Assembly: GCA_051010055.1 (NCBI GenBank)
Contig: JBPCVY010000284.1
Location: 1-6,867 of the forward strand
Length of the DNA stretch: 6,867 nucleotides
From: CAJQND01 sp051010055
GTDB lineage: Bacteria; Pseudomonadota; Alphaproteobacteria; Rhizobiales; CAJQND01
Direction of reading: 5' to 3'
Shown: positions 1 through 5,839 of the stretch, in pieces
Numbering within the stretch: position 1 is the stretch's first letter
Layout of the letters: each line of letters begins with the position of its first letter
Translations under genes and position numbers: made by a program
Notes under the pieces: generated by a model
Databases searched by the model: none
Told to the model about the DNA's origin: nothing
Seen by the model: only the letters and a program-made list of their open reading frames with translations

Positions 1-944
1 GGCCTTTAAAAGGGTTTCCATGCAATGGCCGGCTAGATTGGTCATCAAATCGGCAAGCGAGGCGTCATCAAACTGGGCGATAAGCTCCAGGGTTTCTGGC
101 TTTCCTGATAGGTCTTCTTCAAGCTGCACGCGCCGGCCGGCGCCTCCCTGGAATGTGAGGGCCGAGTAAAGCGAGTTGGGACAGCTATCAATCCACGCCC
201 GCAAATGCCCACCACCGGGCCAGGTGAAGGCTGCCTCCAGTTTTGCGCCATATTTGAGGGTAACCGTCTGCCAGCCATAATTGACGAAGACAGTTTCAAG
301 CTTGGGCATAAGCCTGTCAGAAATCACCGCATCAAGGCTTTGGCGGTTGTAATCGACAATCCACCATGTGTTGCGCAAATCATGCTTCCAGCCCTCAAGA
401 AGCGCTTCGTAAATATTGCCTTCGTCAAGTTCGGCATCGCCTACAAGGGTGACCATACGCCCCCGGGCCAATCAGGAGCAAATCCCTTGGCGTGAATATA
501 GTCCTGCACCAGGGATGCAAACAATGTGAGCGCTGCACCAAGGCCAACCGAACCGGTGGAAAAGTCCACATCATCCACGTCCTTGGTGCGCGAAGGGTAA
601 GATTGTGCACCGCCAAGGCCGCGGAAATCCTTCAATTTGTCCAGGCTCAGATTGCCGAACAAATACTGGATTGCATGAAAGACCGGGCTTGAATGGGGTT
701 TTACGGCAATCCTGTCTTCCGGCTTCAGAACGGCGAAATAAAGCGCCGTCATTATGGTGACAAGCGATGCAGATGATGCCTGGTGACCGCCAACCTTGAG
801 CCCGTCAGTTCCAACCCGCTCATTATTGATATGGTGGATAATCTGAGAGGAAAGATAAAGGACACGCCGCTCCAAATCCCGCAAAACATCAAGCGAGACA
901 TTCAGGGAGCTGTTTTGCGCGCCTGGCGCTGCCTCAAGGTTCAT
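1..944 (-). pseudogene. Transketolase / homodimeric PDH E1-like ThDP enzyme, N-terminal part, frameshifted and cut by the left window edge
   Basis: Enzymes of this family use thiamine diphosphate to handle two-carbon or 2-oxoacid substrates in the cytoplasm; the exact reaction is not decidable here. Residues 1-160 read from the ATG at 944, with family-typical blocks KVGGHQASSAS (about 50-60), KPHSSPVFHAIQYL (82-95), GAQSYPSRTKD (112-122) and FSTGSVGLG (128-136). In that frame the protein would stop at 441 (TAG, 167 aa). From about 463 down to base 1 the reading continues in another frame with GRMVTLVGDAELDEGN and then VDYNRQSLDAV, the ThDP/Mg-binding GD...N segment. Adding one G to the GGGGG run (minus strand, 464-460) joins the two parts into 315 uninterrupted residues. 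Full members are, from memory, roughly 750-800 aa, so the rest lies outside the window. A weak GGGTG ribosome site precedes the ATG. The lesion may be a sequencing or assembly error, in which case the gene is intact. Family assignment is confident; substrate is not. Confidence 0.8.
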
Positions 945-994
945 TGCATGTCACCCACAAATATTGCCATGGTGTAAAGGGCTAAATTTCCGGC

Positions 995-1023
995 ATTTTG
1001 CCTGATTGACTGCTGGTCATCAA
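995..1023 (-). promoter_or_regulatory. Candidate sigma-70-type promoter of the ThDP enzyme gene
   Basis: On the minus strand TTGATG (-35, 4/6 to TTGACA) is followed after 17 bp by CAAAAT (-10, 4/6 to TATAAT), about 50 bp upstream of the ATG at 944. Spacing and position fit, but both boxes are only partial matches, so this is a prediction by eye. Confidence 0.3.
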
Positions 1024-1025
1024 TC
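1004..1025. promoter_or_regulatory. Inverted repeat GATTGA-N10-TCAATC, possible operator
   Basis: A perfect 6-bp dyad with a 10-bp spacer lies in the divergent spacer and overlaps the -35 box and spacer of the candidate minus-strand promoter. Its position suits a repressor or activator site serving one or both divergent genes. No regulator gene is visible in the window, and a dyad of this size can arise by chance. Confidence 0.25.
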
Positions 1026-1152
1026 GATTCAGTTTTGGCCCTTAAGGTGGTGAAAAATATCGGCAAACTGTGCTTCTAGATTGCTGACAATTTTCTGGTC
1101 ATGGCCTGAATTCGGCAATAGTGTAAAATTTTGAGCGTGCGGGGTTTGTGAC

Positions 1153-2043
1153 ATGCCCATCCAGGTGAAAGGCAATCTGGCGGCATTTTTTGCAATGTTA
1201 ACCTGGGCAACCGGTTTCCCTCTAGTGAGCGAATTGCTGCAAACCTGGGACCCGATGCTGATGGCGGTTTTCAGGACGCTTATTCCAGGCTTGGTGCTGA
1301 CCATATGGGCTGCGATGACCGGCGGTCTTGTTTATTTTCACCCATCCCAGATACGAAGTGTTTACGTGATCGGCGGCCTTGGCCTGGGCATCGGTACATT
1401 ATTGTTTGTGTACGGCCAGGCGCACGCCCATCCGGTAACCGCAGCGGTGGTTGTTTCAACATTGCCCATAGCATCGCTGCTCATTGGCATTGTCTCGCGC
1501 GAAGAACGTCTTACCATGAAGTTGGCGCTGGCGCTGGTTCTGGCCGTTGCTGGTGGAACCATTTGCGCCGTTGCCGGAAATTCCGCAACAGAAGGTGGGG
1601 CAACGGGCATTGGCGAGTTCTCTATTCTCATCGCTGTCTTTCTTTTCGCCTGGTACACCCGTGCTTCACTGAAACAGCTTGACGGTCTGTCCGATGCCGG
1701 GCTTGCAGGAATAACGATGATTGCATCGGGGGTTGTTGCCTCGCTGTTTGTGTCGGTGTTTCTCGCGCTGGGCATTGCGGAACTGCGCTATGATTTTTCC
1801 GGTGCAATTGGCCCGAAACTAGGCTTTTTGCTTTTCTTCTCAATCGCGTTGTCCATGTTTTTGTGGTTTTGGAGTTCGCGGGTGCTTGGCGTTACTATTG
1901 CTGCTTTCCATCACAACCTGGTGCCGTTTTACGTGGTGCTGATTGCGGCGTTTTTCGGTGCGGAAATTCTGCCCGGTCATATACTTGGCGCCGGGCTGGT
2001 TTTTGCCGGTGCGGTAGTGGCCCAAACCCCGGGCAGGCGTTAG
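1153..2043 (+). CDS. DMT-superfamily permease with two EamA domains
   Basis: This is an inner-membrane transporter of the drug/metabolite superfamily, whose members typically export amino acids, other metabolites or toxic compounds; the substrate here is unknown. The 296-aa length is normal for the family. The protein shows two homologous halves (about residues 8-139 and 155-290) and some ten hydrophobic segments. The first carries the characteristic N-terminal pattern (NLAAFFAMLTWATGFPLVSE), followed by FRTLIPGLVL near 40-50; the second half has WFWSSRVLGVTIAAF (238-252) and VPFYVVLIAAFFGAEIL (257-273), typical of the C-terminal EamA repeat. The ATG at 1153 is the natural start because it lies just before the first membrane segment; its Shine-Dalgarno is poor (a GGGG stretch about 8 bases upstream). 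It is divergent from the ThDP enzyme gene, and the MFS gene follows after 17 bp, suggesting co-transcription. It ends in TAG. Confidence 0.9.
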   Translation: MPIQVKGNLAAFFAMLTWATGFPLVSELLQTWDPMLMAVFRTLIPGLVLTIWAAMTGGLVYFHPSQIRSVYVIGGLGLGIGTLLFVYGQAHAHPVTAAVVVSTLPIASLLIGIVSREERLTMKLALALVLAVAGGTICAVAGNSATEGGATGIGEFSILIAVFLFAWYTRASLKQLDGLSDAGLAGITMIASGVVASLFVSVFLALGIAELRYDFSGAIGPKLGFLLFFSIALSMFLWFWSSRVLGVTIAAFHHNLVPFYVVLIAAFFGAEILPGHILGAGLVFAGAVVAQTPGRR

Positions 2044-2048
2044 GTGAT

Positions 2049-2052
2049 GGAG
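2049..2052 (+). promoter_or_regulatory. Shine-Dalgarno GGAG that fixes the MFS gene's GTG start
   Basis: GGAG ends 8 bases before the GTG at 2061 and lies just after the TAG of the upstream permease gene. The same reading frame is open back to 1863, inside the upstream gene, but only the 2061 start has a ribosome site and begins the protein directly before its first membrane helix. Confidence 0.7.
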
Positions 2053-2060
2053 CCAAATCT

Positions 2061-3314
2061 GTGAGCCATCCGTCCGCCGTTTCAAATCCGGTATTGCTTA
2101 TAACCTGGGTGTGCATTGCGCACATTTTCTCCATGGCGGGCTTTTCTGTTTTTCCGACTCTGCTGCCGCAATTCTCAGAACTTTGGCAGCTTTCAAGCGG
2201 TGAGGCGGGCACGGTAAGCGCCGCCATCTTTGCTGGCTACACGGCAGCAGTGCCTGTGCTAGTAACGCTTACGGACCGAATTGACCCACGCTGGATTTAT
2301 TTGTTTTCCGCAATATTGAGCGCCATCGGCCTTGTGGGCTTTGCGCAATTTGCTGACGGAATGTGGTCGGCAAGTATTTTCCACGCACTCTTCGGGGCGG
2401 GCCTTGGCGGCACATATATGCCCGGCTTGAAGGCGCTGGGTGATCACATTGAGCCGCGCATGATCTCCCGGGCAACGGGTTTCTATACCGGCTGCTTCAG
2501 CATTGGTGCGGCTGCATCTTACCTGTTCGCCGATGTTGTTTATGAGCGGTCCGGCTGGGAAATGGTTTACACGATCAGCGCCATTTTCTCATTTCTTGGC
2601 GGGCTGATCGTCTTCTTCGTGGTTCCCAAGTCCCATCCTGATCAGGTGCCGACCCCGTTCCGGGCAATGATTAGAGTTTTTTCAAACCGCTCCACACTTA
2701 CCTGGTCAGTTTGCTATGGCCTTCATTCCTGGGAGTTGTTTGCATTTCGTGCATGGTCGGTGGCGTTCCTGGTGTTTGTCGGTGCGCAGATTGCAGGCGG
2801 TGCGGAAAATTCGGCCATGTATGCGGTCTTGCCGCCGGTAACGGTTGCTGCGATTGCCACACTCACAGGCATGCCCGCCAGCATCCTTGGAAACGAGCTG
2901 TGTATTCGTTACGGAAGGCGGCTTACTGTGGTGGCGGTCATGATGTTCGGGGCAGCTTCTGCCGTTTTTACCGGGGGCTCGGCATATCTTGCCTACTGGA
3001 TTGCCGTTGTGGCGGTGTTGATTTACTCAACTGCCATCATGAGCGACAGCTCGGCGCTTACCGCTGCCGCATTCGCCAATGCTGATAGGGCTTTGCGCGG
3101 GGCGACAATGGCGGTTCATGCAACCATCGGGTTTGCCGGCGCGTCTATGGGGCCGGTCGTGTTCGGGCTTTTGCTTGATGCAGGCGGGCGTGAGGCCCCT
3201 GAAGGCTGGCTTTACGGCTTTGGTTTCCTGGCGCTTTTGAGTTTTGTGTCCATTACCCTCATCAAAACCTTGAAACCGCAATCCACCGCCGGCGACAGGG
3301 ATATGGGTTCCTGA
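2061..3314 (+). CDS. Major facilitator superfamily (MFS) transporter
   Basis: A 417-aa polytopic inner-membrane protein with about twelve hydrophobic segments in two sets of six, separated by a polar loop near residues 189-210 (KSHPDQVPTPFRAMIRVFSN); length and layout are standard for the MFS. The loop between helices 2 and 3 carries a degenerate motif A (VTLTDRIDPRWIY, about 68-80) with the conserved Asp-Arg pair, and the matching loop in the second half reads CIRYGRRLTV (281-290). Helix 4 contains GAGLGGTYMPGLKAL. The general look is of small anion or drug permeases of the CynX/NimT kind, but that is impression rather than proof; the substrate is unknown. It starts with GTG, with GGAG correctly spaced, 17 bp after the EamA permease gene, so the two are probably co-transcribed. 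The SDR gene follows after 88 bp. It ends in TGA. Confidence 0.88.
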   Translation: MSHPSAVSNPVLLITWVCIAHIFSMAGFSVFPTLLPQFSELWQLSSGEAGTVSAAIFAGYTAAVPVLVTLTDRIDPRWIYLFSAILSAIGLVGFAQFADGMWSASIFHALFGAGLGGTYMPGLKALGDHIEPRMISRATGFYTGCFSIGAAASYLFADVVYERSGWEMVYTISAIFSFLGGLIVFFVVPKSHPDQVPTPFRAMIRVFSNRSTLTWSVCYGLHSWELFAFRAWSVAFLVFVGAQIAGGAENSAMYAVLPPVTVAAIATLTGMPASILGNELCIRYGRRLTVVAVMMFGAASAVFTGGSAYLAYWIAVVAVLIYSTAIMSDSSALTAAAFANADRALRGATMAVHATIGFAGASMGPVVFGLLLDAGGREAPEGWLYGFGFLALLSFVSITLIKTLKPQSTAGDRDMGS

Positions 3315-3390
3315 GAATAAGTGGAAAATAAAATACCGCTAAAGTGTGAATCTGTTATTTTGCTCGTTCCGGCAGTCAACCCTGCACAAC

Positions 3391-3397
3391 TGGAGGG
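3391..3397 (+). promoter_or_regulatory. Strong Shine-Dalgarno TGGAGGG of the SDR gene
   Basis: The GGAGG core sits 6 bases before the ATG at 3403. It selects this start over an in-frame GTG at 3346, which would add 19 residues before the beta-strand that normally opens a Rossmann fold. Confidence 0.7.
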
Positions 3398-3402
3398 CAT
3401 TT

Positions 3403-4068
3403 ATGGCGGTTGTTGTCATTACCGGCGCAATCCGGGGAATTGGGCTGGCGCTGGCGCAACACTATTGTGCACGCGGAGATGAAGTCATTGCCTGTGTGCG
3501 CCAAATATCCGATGAGCTAGTGAAAACCGGTGCAGAAATTCACGAAGGCGTGGATTTGGGCGAGGGGGCGGCGATTTCCGCCTTCTGCGATGGCATGAAG
3601 GAGCGAGCCATTGATGTTCTCATTTCCAATGCTGGTATTTTCAATGACCGCGGTCCGATTGAAGAAGTTGATGTCGAAACCGTCCGCGATGAGCTGAACG
3701 TCAATGTGCTCGGCCCGCTTCAGCTTGTCCGGGATTTGTTGCCGGTAATCCACGAAGGTGGAAAGATAGCCTTCATCACTTCAGCCATGGGTTCTCTGGA
3801 AGAAAATGAAACCGGACTTTATCACGGCTACCGGTTTTCCAAGGTGTCGATAAACATGCTGGCAAAATCCCTCAGCAATGAGCTCTGGGACCGCATGATC
3901 GCAACCGTGGCAGTTCATCCAGGATATGTGAAAACATAGCTTACCGGGTTTGTCGGTGATTGGAGCCCGGAAGATGCCGCAACTGGAATAGTAAAGCGCA
4001 TTGACCGGCTCACCTTGGCGACAAGTGGCACCTGTTGGCATCAAAATGGCCGCCAAATTCCTTGGTAG
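3403..4068 (+). pseudogene. Short-chain dehydrogenase/reductase (C-factor-like) interrupted by an in-frame amber codon
   Basis: Classical SDRs are cytoplasmic NAD(P)(H)-dependent oxidoreductases; the substrate here is unknown. The cofactor motif TGAIRGIG is at residues 7-14, NAG at 76-78, Asn101, the catalytic Ser127 in FITSAMGS, and Tyr143/Lys147 in YRFSK, followed by VHPGYVKT at 171-178. Codon 179 (3937-3939) is TAG. Reading on in the same frame gives 42 more residues, beginning LTGFVGDWSPEDAA and ending in NGRQIPW, then a second TAG at 4066-4068. This tail looks like the normal SDR C-terminus (SPEDAA...I...). The uninterrupted length of 221 aa suits small C-factor-type SDRs, whereas 178 aa is short. 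A change from CAG or GAG would explain the stop. Catalytic residues precede it, but the C-terminal substrate-side segment would be lost. It could be a pseudogene, a base-call error or, less likely, a readthrough product. Confidence 0.8.
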
Positions 4069-4090
4069 CGCGGCAGCTGTTTTGTTTTCA

Positions 4091-4120
4091 TTGACGAAGC
4101 ATCCTTTGCCCGGCTATCTG
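4091..4120 (+). promoter_or_regulatory. Candidate sigma-70-type promoter of the lipoprotein gene
   Basis: TTGACG (-35, 5/6) and TATCTG (-10, 3/6) are separated by 18 bp and end 33 bases before the ATG at 4154. The -35 is good and the -10 weak. It suggests that the lipoprotein gene has its own promoter rather than depending on the SDR transcript. Confidence 0.35.
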
Positions 4121-4153
4121 CACTAAGGATATTGAAAATCGGCGGGCGGGAAG

Positions 4154-4531
4154 ATGATGCGGCAAATCTTTCTCATCGTACCATTACTGGCAGCGATGGC
4201 AGCAGCAGGCGGGTGCGCTCAAAAAAGCAGTACCGATGCCGTTTTGACATCCAGCAAGCGTACGGAAACCGTGCGCTATAACAAGCGCGATTATCTGGTG
4301 AGCTTCAAATATAACGATTCCAGCCAGGTGTATGATGTATCGGTGAAACGCAAATCGGGGCCTATGTCCGGCTCGGAAAAAGATCGCGAAAACGCAGAAC
4401 AAGTGGCCGCTTCCACGGTGAGCTACTACAGCTGTCCGCAAGGCTATCGCGGACGCCCGGTGCCTGGTTCAGCGGCGTTTTCCAGCAACAAAACCTGGAC
4501 CCTGGCCGCAAAGTGTCAGCCGAAAAGCTGA
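4154..4531 (+). CDS. Small putative lipoprotein of unknown function
   Basis: I do not recognise a family for this 125-aa protein. It starts MMRQ, then a hydrophobic stretch (IFLIVPLLAAMAAAGG), then Cys21; AGGC at 18-21 is an acceptable though weak lipobox, so the mature protein probably begins at Cys21 and is lipid-anchored in the envelope. The mature part is polar and basic, with RYNKRDYLVSFKY (41-53), VYDVSVKRKSG (59-69) and a C-terminal YYSCPQGYRGRPV segment. Cys94 and Cys121 are the only other cysteines and could pair in the periplasm. Two adjacent ATG codons (4154, 4157) lie after GGGCGGGAAG, and the second has the better spacing, so the start may be one codon later. Its TGA directly abuts the stop of the convergent aminotransferase gene. 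Being a real gene is supported by its signal sequence, ribosome site and full use of the space to the neighbouring gene. Confidence 0.75.
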   Translation: MMRQIFLIVPLLAAMAAAGGCAQKSSTDAVLTSSKRTETVRYNKRDYLVSFKYNDSSQVYDVSVKRKSGPMSGSEKDRENAEQVAASTVSYYSCPQGYRGRPVPGSAAFSSNKTWTLAAKCQPKS

Positions 4532-5737
4532 TCAGGAAAGCTGCGCGAAAGCTTTAGTCAACCGCGCCAGCCCTTCTTCCAAATCTTCCTGGCTGGCTGC
4601 AAAAGAGATGCGAAGGCACTTCTCATCACCAAACGATTCACCAGGCACAACCGCCAGCCCATGTTCGTTGAGCAGCCACATGCAGAGCTCTTCTGAGGTA
4701 TTCACCCGGTGATTGCCGGCAGATTTCCCAAAATAGGCCGAAACATCAGGGAAAATGTAGAACGTGCCTTCAGGAGCACTGACTTTCAGTTCGGGAGTGG
4801 CGCTTAGTTTTTCGACCACGAAGTCCCGCCGCTGTTCATAGGACCTTGTCATTTCAAAGGTTGCGCTGCGATCATCTTCAATCGCTTCAACACCGGCAAT
4901 TTGCACGAACTGGTTCGCTCCGGCGGTGAACATGCCCTGCATTTTTGCACAAGCGGTTGCAAGTGGGCCCGGCGCTGCCAAATAGCCAAGCCGCCAGCCT
5001 GTCATGGCATAACCCTTGGAGAACCCGTTAACGGTTATCACCCGCTCGCGCATGCCCTCAAGGCTGGCAAACGAAACATGTTCTGCGCCAAACGTTATGT
5101 ACTCGTAAATCTCATCTGAAATTACGGTTATACGCGGGTGGCGTCGCACCACATCGGCCAGCGCCTCGAGCTCGGGCCGGGAATAGACAGCGCCGGATGG
5201 ATTGCACGGGCTGTTCAAAAGGAACAGTTTCGTTTTCGGCGTAATTGCGGTTTCAAGCTCGTCGGGTGAAATCTTGAAGTCATTCTCTGCCATTGTCGGC
5301 AAGACAATATTGACGCCATCAGCGGTATCAACAGTGGCTGCATAGGCCGCCCAGTATGGGGCAACAAGTATTGCCTCATCGCCCCTGTCGATGAGGGCAA
5401 AAATGGCGTTGGTGAGCGCCTGTTTTGCACCATTGGTGATGACGACTTCATTTGCCCCATAGTCGAGGCCGTTTTCAGTACGCAGTTTTTCGGCCACCGC
5501 GGCGCGCAGTTCAGGCATGCCGGGCATTGGCGAATAATGTGTGTATCCATCGGCAATCGCCTGCGCTCCGGCTTTTTGAATATGCTCAGGGGTATCGAAG
5601 TCCGGCTCGCCAATCGTCAGGCCGACAATGTCTTTGCCCTGATCTTGCAGCTCGCGCGCGGCGCGGGACATGCGGATAATGGCGGGCTCTTCAATTTCCC
5701 GCGCCCGGCGGGAGAGTAGTTTTGAAAAATCAGTCAT
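4532..5737 (-). CDS. Class I PLP-dependent aminotransferase (aspartate aminotransferase family)
   Basis: This cytoplasmic fold-type I enzyme should move an amino group between an amino acid and a 2-oxoacid, most likely with aspartate or glutamate and 2-oxoglutarate; some relatives accept prephenate or aromatic substrates. All key blocks are present in the 401 aa: GEPDFDTP (43-50), YTHYSPMPGMPELR (65-78), NSPCNPSGAVYS (175-186) with Asn179, SDEIYEY (207-213) with the PLP-ring Asp208 and Tyr211, NGFSKGYAMTGWRLGY (237-252) with Schiff-base Lys241 and phosphate-binding Arg249, and LRISFA (375-380) with the substrate alpha-carboxylate Arg376. The length is normal for the Iγ/Iβ-type subgroup, and the gene looks intact. 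The ATG at 5737 has no strong Shine-Dalgarno, but no better start exists. Its TGA touches the stop of the convergent lipoprotein gene. Exact substrate range is unresolved, so no symbol is given. Confidence 0.92.
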   Translation of the reverse strand: MTDFSKLLSRRAREIEEPAIIRMSRAARELQDQGKDIVGLTIGEPDFDTPEHIQKAGAQAIADGYTHYSPMPGMPELRAAVAEKLRTENGLDYGANEVVITNGAKQALTNAIFALIDRGDEAILVAPYWAAYAATVDTADGVNIVLPTMAENDFKISPDELETAITPKTKLFLLNSPCNPSGAVYSRPELEALADVVRRHPRITVISDEIYEYITFGAEHVSFASLEGMRERVITVNGFSKGYAMTGWRLGYLAAPGPLATACAKMQGMFTAGANQFVQIAGVEAIEDDRSATFEMTRSYEQRRDFVVEKLSATPELKVSAPEGTFYIFPDVSAYFGKSAGNHRVNTSEELCMWLLNEHGLAVVPGESFGDEKCLRISFAASQEDLEEGLARLTKAFAQLS

Positions 5738-5768
5738 ATCATCTGGTGTCCGAATATTGCAGGGCTTT

Positions 5769-5798
5769 CCTATGCCGCCGGAACCAGAGGCCGGTCAA
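5769..5798 (-). promoter_or_regulatory. Candidate promoter of the aminotransferase gene
   Basis: On the minus strand TTGACC (-35, 5/6) is followed after 18 bp by CATAGG (-10, 3/6), 31 bases upstream of the ATG. It lies in the 102-bp gap after the Cys-repeat gene. The -10 is weak; co-transcription with the upstream gene is also possible, as I see no convincing terminator in the gap. Confidence 0.3.
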
Positions 5799-5813
5799 GT
5801 GTTCATGTTTGAC
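5794..5813. promoter_or_regulatory. Inverted repeat GTCAA-N10-TTGAC, possible operator
   Basis: A perfect 5-bp dyad with a 10-bp spacer overlaps the candidate -35 of the aminotransferase gene. Location favours a regulator site, but the half-sites are short and could be chance. Confidence 0.2.
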
Positions 5814-5839
5814 TTTTCGGCATAATCAAGCGGTTCTCC

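Noticed and set aside
455..470. Programmed -1 ribosomal frameshift as explanation of the ThDP enzyme break
   Set aside because: The zero-frame codons CCC GGG GGC do not form a proper X-XXY-YYZ heptamer and re-pair poorly after slipping; I saw no obvious stimulatory hairpin, and this family is not known to use frameshifting.
1863..2060. Upstream extension of the MFS reading frame into the preceding permease gene
   Set aside because: It lies over an intact EamA permease gene in another frame, its translation is Cys/Arg-rich with no transporter character, and the GTG at 2061 has a good ribosome site and starts just before the first helix.
3346..3402. Upstream GTG start for the SDR
   Set aside because: The extra 19 residues do not look like an SDR N-terminus, and GGAGG is perfectly spaced from the ATG at 3403.
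3937..3939. Reassignment of TAG as a sense codon
   Set aside because: TAG is the apparent normal stop of the EamA permease (2041), the SDR tail (4066) and the Cys-repeat gene (5840), so global recoding is unlikely.
4069..4090. Possible terminator after the SDR (CAGCTG followed by T-rich sequence)
   Set aside because: Only a 3-4 bp stem can be drawn, too weak for an intrinsic terminator.
4537..4556. AAAGCT...AGCTTT hairpin near the lipoprotein/aminotransferase junction
   Set aside because: It is an AT-rich six-pair stem inside the aminotransferase coding end with no U-tract; it is explained by the codons there.
5775..5800. CCGG-N9-CCGG as a terminator of the Cys-repeat gene
   Set aside because: The stem is four pairs with no T run after it on the minus strand.
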